The notes under the pieces were generated by a model. It was not told the DNA's origin, made no database searches, and saw only the letters and a list, made by a program, of their open reading frames with translations. From Sediminibacterium ginsengisoli (GTDB taxonomy: Bacteria; Bacteroidota; Bacteroidia; Chitinophagales; Chitinophagaceae), in contig CAMAQW010000008.1 of assembly GCA_945860335.1 (NCBI GenBank), positions 1 to 22,263 on the forward strand: a DNA stretch of 22,263 nt, in the 5' to 3' direction. A program made the translations under genes and the position numbers. Positions 1 to 8,280 of the stretch are shown in pieces; the stretch's first letter is position 1, and each line of letters begins with the position of its first letter.

Positions 1-909
1 TATATAAATAATGGCGCAGCTAACACCGTTGTAATTGGTGCACACTATGATCACCTAGGTTACAACGAAGATAAAAATGCATTAGACACCGGGCATGTTA
101 TTCATAACGGCGCAGACGATAATGCCAGTGGTACCGCTGCTTTGCTCGAAATAGCAAGGTTATTAAAACAAAAATCACCGCAGCGTCATAATTATTTATT
201 CCTCCATTTTTCGGGAGAAGAATTGGGGCTTTTGGGAAGTAAATATTGGATAGAAAATCCGACAACAACTGCTCCCATCAATTATATGATAAACATGGAT
301 ATGGTAGGGCGTTATGATACTTCTCATAAATTAACGGTAGGTGGTTATGGTACGTCTAGTAAATGGAGTCAAATTTGGAAAGCGTTATCAACACCACTTG
401 TTGTAAAATTTGATAGTACAGGTAGTGGCCCTAGTGATCATGCTAGTTTTTATAGAGCAGGTGTTCCGGTTCAATTTTTCTTTACGGGAAGTCATCCCGA
501 TTACCACAAAGCTTCAGATGATGCAGATAAAATAAATTACGAAGCCACTGCAAATATTGTAACACTCGCTTATCAAATGATAGGTATCACAGATAGTTTG
601 CCTAAACTAGAGTTTATTAAAACTACAGAGCCTCAAATGGGCCGTAGCACTAAGTTTACGGTGAGTTTAGGTGTTATTCCAGATTATGGATATAGTGGTA
701 CGGGCATGCGTATTGATGGTGCAAGCCCGGGTAAACTCGCGGAAAAATTAGGCTTGCTAGCAGGTGATATATTACTACAACTAGGCGATTATAAATTTGT
801 AGACGTAAATAGTTACATGCAAACCCTTAGCAAGTTTAAAAAAGGAGACCAAACTACGCTACGCATAAAACGTGGTGCTGAAGAAATAAGTTTTTCCGTT
901 TCATTTTAA
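1..909 (+). CDS. M28-family zinc peptidase with C-terminal PDZ domain (5' truncated)
   Basis: The reading frame is open from the first base, so the N-terminus (signal peptide and start) lies outside the window; 302 residues are visible. The M28 metal-site signatures appear in order: His15 and Asp17 in GAHYDHLG, Asp39/Asp40 in GADDNASG, the Glu73-Glu74 pair in FSGEELGLLGS, Asp100 in NMDMVGRY, and His169 in HPDYHKASDD. M28 enzymes are usually secreted aminopeptidases using two zinc ions. From about residue 212 to the end is a PDZ-like domain containing a GxGMRIDGASPGKLAEKLGL-type core and a GD(I)L motif, a common C-terminal addition in Bacteroidota M28 peptidases; it probably binds peptide termini or partners. 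The substrate cannot be read from the sequence. The TTG at 142 is an internal leucine, not the start, because zinc ligands lie upstream of it. Confidence 0.9.
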   Translation, partial: YINNGAANTVVIGAHYDHLGYNEDKNALDTGHVIHNGADDNASGTAALLEIARLLKQKSPQRHNYLFLHFSGEELGLLGSKYWIENPTTTAPINYMINMDMVGRYDTSHKLTVGGYGTSSKWSQIWKALSTPLVVKFDSTGSGPSDHASFYRAGVPVQFFFTGSHPDYHKASDDADKINYEATANIVTLAYQMIGITDSLPKLEFIKTTEPQMGRSTKFTVSLGVIPDYGYSGTGMRIDGASPGKLAEKLGLLAGDILLQLGDYKFVDVNSYMQTLSKFKKGDQTTLRIKRGAEEISFSVSF

Positions 910-930
910 TTCATGCATTAAATAATTGGT

Positions 931-1365
931 ATGAAACTCAAACTAAATATTGATGAACTTAACGAAGACTTTTTTGATGATACGCGTTTATTAGGCATCA
1001 TTGCGCCTATCAAAAGTCATCAATTTTGTTTGCAATTGAATAATCAATTGGGGCATCAGTTTAGACTCAATCCGGCCATCGAAATTCATCTAAAGAAAAA
1101 AGAGCGTAGTTATTATTTTAGTATTTACGAATCCAAAGAACCCAATAGTTTTTTAGTACACTATTTATACCACAACCATTGCGATGGTGAATATTTATTA
1201 CCAGAGTTTAGGCACATGGATTTTTTGTGGCTCACAAAAGGCGATTTTGTAGATGATGAAAAATGCAATTGGATCAAGCAAACCGTAAAAGCGCTCAATG
1301 GTGTTCAAATGGTAGCAGAGCTTACCAATGAGCAAATTAAAAACAAAGGAAATATGGTTTTTTAG
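931..1365 (+). CDS. IPExxxVDY-family-like small protein
   Basis: This is a 144-residue soluble protein without signal peptide or membrane segment. Residues around 90-98 read LPEFRHMDF, which fits the IPExxxVDY signature with conservative changes (I to L, V to M, Y to F). That signature names a Bacteroidota-restricted family of about 140-160 residues with unknown function. The N-terminus has the typical pattern of basic and aliphatic residues followed by FFDDTRLLGI. The ATG lies 21 bases after the peptidase stop and may be co-transcribed with it; a weak TAATTGG sequence sits just before the ATG. In relatives this family is, to my knowledge, often near fatty-acid or rnc/pyk genes, which are not seen here. 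Family assignment rests on one motif and overall length; function is unknown. Confidence 0.65.
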   Translation: MKLKLNIDELNEDFFDDTRLLGIIAPIKSHQFCLQLNNQLGHQFRLNPAIEIHLKKKERSYYFSIYESKEPNSFLVHYLYHNHCDGEYLLPEFRHMDFLWLTKGDFVDDEKCNWIKQTVKALNGVQMVAELTNEQIKNKGNMVF

Positions 1366-1381
1366 CGTTTGGTTTTATCAC

Positions 1382-2437
1382 TTAATTTTTTACCACTACT
1401 ACTTTTTCACCCGCAGCTTCTAATACACCAATGGGTTCGATAAATGCCTCGAGACCATTTTTTGTAAATACATCTTTTATGATGTCTACTGCAGTAGGAT
1501 CTACGGCTACCAGTAAACCTCCATTTGTTTGTGGATCCGGTAACATGTTAAATGCTTCCATGACATTTACACCCGGATCAAAACTTGTTTTTGTACTATA
1601 GCAATTCCAGTTTCGGTACGTGGCATCAGGCACCATGCGATTGGCTAAATATTTTTTAGCAGCTTCTATCATTTTGATTTTCGAATAATTAATATGTGCA
1701 CTAAGCCCACTTCCTTCGGCCATTTCAATTAAGTGGCCAAGTAGTCCAAAGCCAGTGATATCAGTAAGTGCATGTACTTCTGGTATGCCACCCAGTATTT
1801 CACCAATTTTATTCAGTGTTATTAACTGCTCAATAAATGGTGCAAGGTCTTGTGGTTCTAAAGCGTCTCTTTTTTGTGCGGTTGCTAAGATGCCAACACC
1901 AATTGGTTTTGTAACAAAAAGCACATCACCCAGTTTTGCCGTATTGTTTTTTTTCAGATTTGCAATAGGTGTAATGCCTGTTACTGCTAATCCAAAAATA
2001 GGTTCGGTGCTATCAATACTATGTCCGCCCGCGAGTGGAATGCCTGCTTCTGCACAAATGCTTCGAGCGCCCTCTAACACTTCTGCAGCAAGGGCTGCAG
2101 GAATTGTATTCACTGGCCAACCTAGTATGGCAATAGCCATCAGTGGCTTTCCGCCCATGGCATACACATCACTAATGGCATTGGCGCTTGCAATTTTTCC
2201 AAAGGCATGTGCGTCATCAACAATGGGTGTAAAAAAATCGGTGGTGCTAATAATGGCTTGACCATTACCCATATCATAAGCAGCTGCATCGTCTTTACTT
2301 CCGTAGCCAACGAGTAAATTTTTATTTTCAATTTTTGGTAACGAAGAAGCTAGAATTGTTTCTAATACCGCTGGTGCAATTTTACATCCGCATCCAGCGC
2401 CATGAGAAAACTGTGTCAATTTTATGGTTGAAGACAT
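1382..2437 (-). CDS. selD: Selenide, water dikinase SelD
   Basis: SelD uses ATP, selenide and water to make selenophosphate, the selenium donor for selenocysteine and for 2-selenouridine in tRNA. The 351-residue length is usual for the family. The N-terminal motif SHGAGCGCK (residues 11-19) contains the catalytic Cys16 and Lys19, equivalent to Cys17 and Lys20 of the E. coli enzyme, so this is the cysteine form and not a selenoprotein. Other family motifs visible are STTDFFTPIVDD, the GGHSID segment, TDITGFGLLGH and the C-terminal DPQTNGG. The gene starts 15 bases after the birA stop on the same strand, so the two are probably one transcript. No selA, selB, selC or mnmH is in the window, so which selenium pathway it feeds cannot be told. 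No clear Shine-Dalgarno site precedes the ATG. Confidence 0.96.
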   Translation of the reverse strand: MSSTIKLTQFSHGAGCGCKIAPAVLETILASSLPKIENKNLLVGYGSKDDAAAYDMGNGQAIISTTDFFTPIVDDAHAFGKIASANAISDVYAMGGKPLMAIAILGWPVNTIPAALAAEVLEGARSICAEAGIPLAGGHSIDSTEPIFGLAVTGITPIANLKKNNTAKLGDVLFVTKPIGVGILATAQKRDALEPQDLAPFIEQLITLNKIGEILGGIPEVHALTDITGFGLLGHLIEMAEGSGLSAHINYSKIKMIEAAKKYLANRMVPDATYRNWNCYSTKTSFDPGVNVMEAFNMLPDPQTNGGLLVAVDPTAVDIIKDVFTKNGLEAFIEPIGVLEAAGEKVVVVKN

Positions 2438-2452
2438 GTTGTTGTTTTTAGT

Positions 2453-3229
2453 TTATGATAACCACTGTATAGCACCTAGGGCATGCGATTGTTTGATTCC
2501 ATTTTCTGTTTCAGTTTCTAAATACCCATTTGATAAAACCCTACAAATAGTAGCGGTTATTTTTTGACCCTCAATTTCTAGATGCACCCTCTCCCCCTTC
2601 TTGTAAAGTACATTGTTATAGAGCGCAAGCAGGGTGTCAGGTCCTTTATCTACTGCTATTTGCCAAGCGGCTTCTATAAAGCCACATAGTTCTTTTGCAA
2701 GTGCGGGTATCAGAAATGTTTTGCCTGTAATTTGTTTGAGTGAAACGGCTTTGTGAAGCCCCGTTCCAAACTCTGTTTGGTTGATATTTACGCCCATTCC
2801 TGCAATACTCCACTGCCAGATAGGACCTCTAAAACTGTTTTCAATTAAAATACCCGCTGCCTTTCTGTCACGCCAATAGATATCATTGGGCCATTTGATG
2901 CTTGTTTCATCACCGGCATATGCAACAAAAAAGTTAAAACATCCAACAGCCACAAGCATACTCACCACATGTGGTTCTAGTTCTAAACCATCAAAAACAA
3001 GCTTTTTTGGGTCCAAAACCACCGATAATAGGATATTTTGACCCGTTTGAGCCTCCCAAACCTTTCCCATTTGACCTTTTCCGGCCCATTGTTTTTGCGC
3101 AAGATAAGCAGCGCCATGCCCGGCCAAGTTTGTCTTAACTTGGTTCATGGCATAGATGTTGGTACTATCTACTTCAGTTAATTCTGTAAATGGTAAACCG
3201 ATGGGTGTATTTAAGCCTGCTGAAGCCAA
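2453..3229 (-). CDS. birA: Biotin--[acetyl-CoA-carboxylase] ligase, catalytic-only BirA
   Basis: The enzyme activates biotin to biotinyl-AMP and attaches it to the biotin carrier protein of acetyl-CoA carboxylase. At 258 residues it has only the catalytic and C-terminal domains; the N-terminal DNA-binding domain of E. coli BirA is absent, so it should not act as a repressor. Motifs: EVDSTN (residues 19-24), the biotinyl-AMP loop GKGQMGKVW (50-58, in place of the usual GRGRxGRxW), KWPND (112-116), and Lys123 in RKAAGILIE, matching the catalytic lysine. The frame starts at TTG 3229; no in-frame ATG lies between the upstream stop and the EVDSTN motif, so TTG is the best choice. A promoter-like pair lies just upstream on this strand. 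It is divergent from rsfS across about 70 bases and followed by selD. Confidence 0.93.
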   Translation of the reverse strand: MASAGLNTPIGLPFTELTEVDSTNIYAMNQVKTNLAGHGAAYLAQKQWAGKGQMGKVWEAQTGQNILLSVVLDPKKLVFDGLELEPHVVSMLVAVGCFNFFVAYAGDETSIKWPNDIYWRDRKAAGILIENSFRGPIWQWSIAGMGVNINQTEFGTGLHKAVSLKQITGKTFLIPALAKELCGFIEAAWQIAVDKGPDTLLALYNNVLYKKGERVHLEIEGQKITATICRVLSNGYLETETENGIKQSHALGAIQWLS

Positions 3230-3246
3230 AGAATTAGTATTTTTGA

Positions 3247-3276
3247 CGAAGTTACAAGAGCTACGTCTAAATCAAA
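3247..3276 (-). promoter_or_regulatory. Putative Bacteroidota-type promoter for birA-selD
   Basis: Read on the minus strand, TTTG (plus-strand 3273-3276) is followed after 18 bases by TAACTTCG (3247-3254), one mismatch from the -7 consensus TAnnTTTG. A transcript would begin about 10 bases before the TTG start at 3229. Both boxes and the spacing are close to the known Bacteroidota consensus, but no experiment supports it. Confidence 0.4.
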
Positions 3277-3299
3277 TTATTAATCACTAAATAACTGTA

Positions 3300-3704
3300 T
3301 TGTTGGAACCCCTTTCTGTATTAAAAAATCGACCAAAAAGTACGATTACCCGGTTAACGAAAAGCTCAAAAATTCTAAAAACGATCATTAATGCCATTTT
3401 AGATAAAAAAGGTGAGCATATTGTAAGTTTAGATCTTCGCAAAATTGAAGAAGCTGCAGCCGATTTTTTTATTGTTTGTCAAGCTTCCAGCACCACACAA
3501 GTCCGCGCTATTTGTGACCACATCGAAGACGAGGTAAAACAAGCATGCGGCGAAAATCCCTACAAACACGAAGGACGAAAAGCTTTACAGTGGGTAATCA
3601 TTGATTACGTTAATGTAGTGGTGCACGTGATGCATCCAGAAGCGAGAGAATTTTATAAATTAGAAGAAATGTGGAGTGATGCTGTATCACAAATCCACGA
3701 ATAA
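3300..3704 (+). CDS. rsfS: Ribosomal silencing factor RsfS
   Basis: RsfS (Iojap/YbeB family) binds ribosomal protein uL14 of the large subunit and blocks subunit joining, lowering translation when nutrients are short. The 134-residue protein carries the family core: KTIINAILDKKGEHIVSLDL, then ADFFIVCQASSTTQV, the central HEGRKALQWVIIDY and V-HVMHPEAREFY, ending in the conserved FYKLEEMWSDA. No ATG is available in frame before the core; two adjacent TTG codons at 3300 and 3303 are the candidate starts. The basic N-terminal extension (LKNRPKS..) suggests one of these. The gene heads the operon, with ftsH starting 10 bases after its stop. Confidence 0.93.
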   Translation: MLEPLSVLKNRPKSTITRLTKSSKILKTIINAILDKKGEHIVSLDLRKIEEAAADFFIVCQASSTTQVRAICDHIEDEVKQACGENPYKHEGRKALQWVIIDYVNVVVHVMHPEAREFYKLEEMWSDAVSQIHE

Positions 3705-3714
3705 TAGAAAGTAT

Positions 3715-5793
3715 ATGTCAGAAGAGAAGCAACCAAAATTTAATTTTCAAGACAAAGGTAAAGGCGGCAAGAAAGGTCCTAAGTTCAATATCTATTGGAT
3801 TTATGGCGTAGTTATCGTTGGCCTGTTGGTGTCTCAGTTAATGAATTTTTCGCCAGAATTAAAAAAGACCACGGAGCAGGAGTTTAAACAACAAATGCTT
3901 TTAGCAGGTGATGTTACCAAACTTGATTTTGTAAAAAACAAAGATGAAGTTCAGGTGTACATTAATGGCGATAGTCTTAAAAAAGAATTCTACGTTAAAA
4001 AATTTGGCGTGGTATTACCTAAAGAAAAAGTAAAGGGAGCACCATTATTTGTTTTTGAAGTTTTGGATTGGAAATCATTTGACGAAAATTTACAAAAATT
4101 TACAGATCAACATCAGTTGCCAGAAGTTAAAAGAGATATTGTAAAAGCTGCAGATTGGATGGGCGGCGTACTTCAATCTATTTTTACGCTTGTAATTATA
4201 GTAGTGGTTTGGTTACTACTCATGCGTAAAATGAGCGGCGGTGCTGGTGGTCCAGGCGGTGGCGCTGGTGGTATTTTTAATATTGGAAAATCAAAGGCAA
4301 CCTTATTTGATAAGGGTGCTAAAGTAAATATCAATTTTGGAGACGTTGCAGGACTTGACGAAGCCAAAGTGGAAGTGATGGAGATCGTTGACTTCTTAAA
4401 AAACCCAAAAAAGTATACCGCACTTGGCGGTAAAATTCCAAAAGGTGCATTACTAGTAGGTCCTCCAGGTACTGGTAAAACATTGCTTGCTAAAGCCATG
4501 GCTGGTGAAGCACAGGTTCCTTTCTTTAGTTTAAGTGGATCTGATTTTGTGGAGATGTTTGTAGGTGTGGGTGCAAGTCGTGTGCGTGATTTATTCAAGC
4601 AGGCTAGAGAAAAAGCGCCTTGTATTATTTTTATCGATGAAATTGATGCGATAGGTCGTGCACGTGGTAAAAATGCCATGATGAGTAATGACGAACGTGA
4701 AAACACCTTAAACCAACTATTAGTTGAAATGGATGGTTTTGGTGGTGACACGGGTATTATTATTTTAGCCGCAACCAACAGACCAGATGTATTAGACTCT
4801 GCGCTTTTAAGACCGGGACGTTTTGATCGCCAAATTTCGATAGACAAACCAGACGTTAAAGGCAGAGAAGAAATTTTTAAAGTGCATCTTGAGCCTATTA
4901 AAATTTCTGAAGCACTTGATTTACATAAACTAGCAGAACAAACACCAGGATTTGCAGGTGCTGATATTGCAAACGTTTGTAACGAAGCTGCACTAATTGC
5001 TGCACGAAAAGGAAAAGAATCTGTAGAGATGATTGATTTCCAAGATGCCATTGACCGTGTAATTGGTGGGCTTGAAAAGAAAAATAAAATTATAGCGCCG
5101 CACGAAAAATCTATTATCGCTTACCACGAAGCAGGTCATGCTGTTTGTGGTTGGTTTTTAGAGCATGCGTATCCGCTTTTAAAAGTTACCATCGTACCTC
5201 GTGGTACAGCAGCACTTGGTTATGCGCAGTATACCCCAACCGAGCAGTACCTCTACAATACCGATCAGTTAATGGATCAAATTTGTATGACACTTGGTGG
5301 TAGAGCAGCAGAAGAAATATTCTTTGGAAAAATTTCTACAGGTGCTTCTAACGACTTGCAACAAATTACGCGTATTGCTTACAGTATGGTTACTGCATAT
5401 GGTATGAATAGCAAAGTGGGTAATGTGAGTTATTACGATCCTTCTCAAGAAAATACCTTTACCAAACCTTATAGCGAGGAAACTGGTAAAATTATTGACC
5501 ACGAAGTGCGTGGTATTATTGAAGACGCTTACCAGCGAACACTTCAATTACTTCGTGATAAAAAAGAAGCGGTTGAAATTTTAGCAAAAGAATTACTTGC
5601 AAAAGAAGTGTTGCATAAATCAGATGTTGAAGTTTTAATTGGCAAAAGACCTTTTGAAGAAAAAAAGATTGTTGAAGTAGAAGCTTCACCTGAAGTTGCA
5701 ATCACAGAGGAAGCTGCTCCAGCAGTAGAAGCGCCTGCTCCTGAAGCGCCTGCTGCAACTGACGATCAAAATACAACATCAACATCTATTTAA
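3715..5793 (+). CDS. ftsH: ATP-dependent zinc metalloprotease FtsH
   Basis: This is the membrane-anchored AAA+ protease that degrades misassembled membrane proteins and some regulatory proteins. The chosen ATG at 3715 (MSEEKQPKF) gives 692 residues; 13 further codons upstream are open but overlap rsfS and look untranslated. Order of parts: basic N-terminus, membrane helix 1 (about 26-43), a periplasmic domain of roughly 100 residues, membrane helix 2 (about 155-171), a glycine-rich linker, Walker A GPPGTGKT (249-256), Walker B with Asp308-Glu309, second region of homology with arginine fingers Arg366 and Arg369, the zinc site HEAGH (471-475), and Asp547 as the third metal ligand. The C-terminal tail is rich in Ala, Pro and Glu with a short EAPAP repeat. 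All catalytic residues are present. It sits between rsfS and the LUD gene in a dense operon. Confidence 0.98.
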   Translation: MSEEKQPKFNFQDKGKGGKKGPKFNIYWIYGVVIVGLLVSQLMNFSPELKKTTEQEFKQQMLLAGDVTKLDFVKNKDEVQVYINGDSLKKEFYVKKFGVVLPKEKVKGAPLFVFEVLDWKSFDENLQKFTDQHQLPEVKRDIVKAADWMGGVLQSIFTLVIIVVVWLLLMRKMSGGAGGPGGGAGGIFNIGKSKATLFDKGAKVNINFGDVAGLDEAKVEVMEIVDFLKNPKKYTALGGKIPKGALLVGPPGTGKTLLAKAMAGEAQVPFFSLSGSDFVEMFVGVGASRVRDLFKQAREKAPCIIFIDEIDAIGRARGKNAMMSNDERENTLNQLLVEMDGFGGDTGIIILAATNRPDVLDSALLRPGRFDRQISIDKPDVKGREEIFKVHLEPIKISEALDLHKLAEQTPGFAGADIANVCNEAALIAARKGKESVEMIDFQDAIDRVIGGLEKKNKIIAPHEKSIIAYHEAGHAVCGWFLEHAYPLLKVTIVPRGTAALGYAQYTPTEQYLYNTDQLMDQICMTLGGRAAEEIFFGKISTGASNDLQQITRIAYSMVTAYGMNSKVGNVSYYDPSQENTFTKPYSEETGKIIDHEVRGIIEDAYQRTLQLLRDKKEAVEILAKELLAKEVLHKSDVEVLIGKRPFEEKKIVEVEASPEVAITEEAAPAVEAPAPEAPAATDDQNTTSTSI
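5728..5754 (+). repeat. Short tandem repeat in the ftsH C-terminal tail
   Basis: The 12-base sequence gaagcgcctgct occurs at 5728-5739 and again at 5743-5754, a 15-base period encoding EAPAP-like units in the low-complexity tail of FtsH. It probably lengthens or shortens by slippage and lies outside the catalytic domains. Confidence 0.8.
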
Positions 5794-5803
5794 TAGCTTA
5801 AGG

Positions 5804-6442
5804 ATGGCAAAAAGCGCAAGAGAAAATATTTTACAAAAGATAAAACAGGCACTGGCGAAGCCAGTGCCTGTGCCATTTTCGGCGGTTGATACGGTTTCCA
5901 CAACATACCCCACCACCAAAGAAGACTTGTCGGTTTTGTTTGCCGAAAACTTTTCTGGCTTACAAGGCAAGTTTGCATTTTGTGCCAGCGAAAAAGAACT
6001 TGCTTCACAGTTAAGCATGCTTTTTATTCAGCGCAATTGGAAGCAAACTTATTGCCGCGAAAATGCTTTAATTGAAATGTTAACCAAAGCTGGTTTTGGT
6101 GGCATGCAATCAGAAGATTTAGAATATTGTGATGCGGCTATTACCAGTTGCGATAACCTAATTGCCCGAACCGGAAGTATGATACTTTCTGCGGGACAAC
6201 AAAGTGGTAGAACGGTAAGTGTGTATGCGCCTATTCATATTTGTATCGCTTACACCGATCAAGTGGTGTATGATATTTCTGATGGTTTAAAATCTATTAC
6301 AAAACATTATGGCAATCAGTTGCCATCGCTTATAACGCTTGCTAGTGGTCCTAGTAGAACGGCAGACATTGAAAAAACACTGGTAGTAGGCGTGCATGGC
6401 CCTAAAGAAGTGTACTGCTTTTTAGTAGACAGAAATAATTAA
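5804..6442 (+). CDS. LUD-domain protein, LutC/YkgG-like
   Basis: The 212-residue protein belongs to the LUD (LutC/YkgG) family: it contains CDNLIARTGSMILSAGQQSG-type core residues, then RTVSVYAPIHICI, and ends with the family pattern GPSRTADIEKTLVVGVHGPKE. In Bacillus, LutC works with LutA and LutB in an iron-sulfur lactate oxidase, but neither partner is here. In Bacteroidota a single LUD gene often follows ftsH, so this is probably the phylum's core stand-alone version with an unsettled role. The ATG lies 10 bases after the ftsH stop and has an AAGG sequence just before it. The lpxH start follows after 6 bases, so it is translated within the same operon. Confidence 0.85.
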   Translation: MAKSARENILQKIKQALAKPVPVPFSAVDTVSTTYPTTKEDLSVLFAENFSGLQGKFAFCASEKELASQLSMLFIQRNWKQTYCRENALIEMLTKAGFGGMQSEDLEYCDAAITSCDNLIARTGSMILSAGQQSGRTVSVYAPIHICIAYTDQVVYDISDGLKSITKHYGNQLPSLITLASGPSRTADIEKTLVVGVHGPKEVYCFLVDRNN

Positions 6443-6448
6443 AAGCAC

Positions 6449-7222
6449 ATGACAGCTACCATTCATGCTTCTTCTAGTCGTAAAATTTATTTGCTCTCGG
6501 ATTTTCATTTGGGTGCACCTAATTATGATGCTAGCTTGGAGCGTGAAAAACAAGTAGTGGCGTTTTTACAATCTATCGAAGACAGTGCTGCAGCTATTTT
6601 TATTGTAGGAGATATTTTTGATTTTTGGTTTGAATATGATCATGTAGTGCCCAAAGGTTTTGTGCGTTTACTTGGCCAAATAGCCAAGCTCACAGATAAA
6701 GGGATCCCGGTACACGTGTTTACAGGTAATCACGACCTTTGGATGCGTCATTATTTTGAAGAAGAACTGGGTTGTAAAGTTTACCACGGTCCACAGGTAT
6801 TTAATTTTAATGACAGAGCCTGTTACATCGCCCACGGTGATGGTTTAGGTCCTGGTGATGCGGGGTATAAGTTTATTAAAAAAATATTTACCAATCCTAT
6901 TTGCAAGTGGTTGTTTAAGTGGGTGCATCCCGATATGGGAGTTGGTATCGCCAATTATTTTAGCCGAAAAAGTAGGGCAAAAACGGGTAATGCCGATGCG
7001 CAGTTTTTAGGGGAAGAAAATGAGTGGCTGATCTGTTACAGTAAAGAAATTTTACAAAAACAGCATTTCGATTATTTGATTTTTGGGCATCGTCATTTTC
7101 CACTTGATCTCACTATTGGTAATAGTCATTATATTAATTTAGGAGACTGGATTCAGAATTATACGTACGCTAGTTTTGATGGCGAAAAAATGGAAATTGA
7201 CAAATGGAACAAAAAATATTAG
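6449..7222 (+). CDS. lpxH: UDP-2,3-diacylglucosamine diphosphatase (LpxH-like)
   Basis: LpxH hydrolyses UDP-2,3-diacylglucosamine to lipid X and UMP, an inner-membrane-associated step of lipid A synthesis. All five metallophosphoesterase motifs are visible in 257 residues: DxH (Asp18, His20), GDxxD (Asp55, Asp58), GNHD (Asn94-His95-Asp96), the HGD motif (His129) and GHxH (His214, His216). The segment DFWFEYD after motif 2 and the RKSR region are typical of the lipid A enzyme rather than of generic phosphoesterases. The gene follows the LUD gene by 6 bases and its last 19 bases overlap the start of the mechanosensitive channel gene. A generic phosphoesterase cannot be fully excluded, but length and motifs favour LpxH. 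Confidence 0.88.
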   Translation: MTATIHASSSRKIYLLSDFHLGAPNYDASLEREKQVVAFLQSIEDSAAAIFIVGDIFDFWFEYDHVVPKGFVRLLGQIAKLTDKGIPVHVFTGNHDLWMRHYFEEELGCKVYHGPQVFNFNDRACYIAHGDGLGPGDAGYKFIKKIFTNPICKWLFKWVHPDMGVGIANYFSRKSRAKTGNADAQFLGEENEWLICYSKEILQKQHFDYLIFGHRHFPLDLTIGNSHYINLGDWIQNYTYASFDGEKMEIDKWNKKY

Positions 7223-8280
7223 ACAACTCGGTACAGGCATACCTAATTGTTATAGGTACCATATTAGTGACCCTCATTTTTAAAAGACTCATCTCTAAAT
7301 TTTTAGCGAGCAAGCTTTTTAAACTCATTACCAATAGTAAACACAATGTACCCAAACAATCTTTTTTAGATTTAGTGGTACAGCCATTAGGCACTTATTT
7401 GCTTTTAACCATTTCAATGATTGCCATTGATAAATTAAAGTTTCCGAGTGCATTTGAATTCACTGTTTATAAAACAAATACAAGACAAATTTTAGATGCG
7501 CTGATGAATGGCGCACTGGTTGTTGTATTTATTTGGTTATGCCTGCGGGTTATTGATTTTATGGCGATGGTATTGGAAGAACGTGCAAATCTTACCAAAG
7601 ACCAACAAGACAATCAGCTCATTATATTTTTTAAAGATTTTTTTAAAGTCATCCTTATTATTATTGGCGTGCTGCTTGTTTTAAAGTTTTCTTTCAATAA
7701 AAATATAGGCAGCATTTTAACGGGATTAAGTTTAGTGGGTGCGGCTGTAGCTCTTGCTACGAGAGAGAGTATGGAAAATTTAATCGCCTCTTTTATTATC
7801 TTTTTTGACAAGCCCTTTACGGTTGGCGAGCAGGTAAAAGTAAATGGATTTACAGGCACCATAGAAAAAATTGGACTCAGAAGTACACGTATTCGCACCA
7901 ACGAAAAAACTTACATTTCTGTGCCTAACAAACAAATGGTGGATACCATTGTAGACAATATTAGTTTACGCACGCAGCGAAAAACCGATTTGCAACTTGA
8001 GCTTTCATTAAGTGCATCAGCTGGTACATTGCAAACTTTACTAACCGCGATGCGTAGTTATTTAAGTACGCAAAAAATCGATAGTTTTCAGGTGCACTTG
8101 CATGATACTGGAAAACAGGCACATATTGTGATGGTAGAATATTTTTCATCAGCTGCCGATGAGCACGAAGCTTACTTAATGCTTCGAGAAAAAATAAATA
8201 TGGCTTTGATTGAAATCTTAGAAGCGCACAAAATAGAATTAGCGGCTTCAAGTACCGACGTTGTTGTAAAGCAGTCTTAA
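7204..8280 (+). CDS. MscS-family mechanosensitive ion channel
   Basis: This is a 358-residue inner-membrane protein of the small-conductance mechanosensitive channel family, which releases solutes on hypo-osmotic shock. About four hydrophobic helices precede the pore helix (near residues 11-27, 58-76, 100-122 and 142-162). The pore-lining helix and following MscS signature lie near residues 170-205 (ILTGLSLVGAAVALATRES then NLIASFIIFFDKPF), followed by the beta domain VGEQVKVNGFTGTIEKIGLRSTRIR and a C-terminal alpha/beta domain. The ATG at 7204 is inside the lpxH end, overlapping by 19 bases in another frame, so translation may be coupled. It is the last gene of the rsfS-ftsH operon and converges with the MerR gene. 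There are more helices than in E. coli MscS, as in many MscS relatives. Confidence 0.93.
   Translation: MEQKILDNSVQAYLIVIGTILVTLIFKRLISKFLASKLFKLITNSKHNVPKQSFLDLVVQPLGTYLLLTISMIAIDKLKFPSAFEFTVYKTNTRQILDALMNGALVVVFIWLCLRVIDFMAMVLEERANLTKDQQDNQLIIFFKDFFKVILIIIGVLLVLKFSFNKNIGSILTGLSLVGAAVALATRESMENLIASFIIFFDKPFTVGEQVKVNGFTGTIEKIGLRSTRIRTNEKTYISVPNKQMVDTIVDNISLRTQRKTDLQLELSLSASAGTLQTLLTAMRSYLSTQKIDSFQVHLHDTGKQAHIVMVEYFSSAADEHEAYLMLREKINMALIEILEAHKIELAASSTDVVVKQS

Noticed and set aside
1755..2261. 168-codon plus-strand frame
   Set aside because: It is antisense to selD and resembles no protein family; selD is unmistakable on the other strand.
1382..2437. SelD as a selenoprotein
   Set aside because: The active-site codon region reads as Cys16 with no in-frame TGA, so no selenocysteine is needed.
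3298..3305. TATTGTTG as a -7 box for rsfS
   Set aside because: It overlaps the only usable TTG start codons, so transcription would begin inside the coding region.
4173..5051. Long 292-codon open frame on the minus strand
   Set aside because: It is wholly antisense to the ATPase region of ftsH, has no recognisable domain, and its Ser/Pro-rich make-up is what reverse-reading a biased coding region gives.
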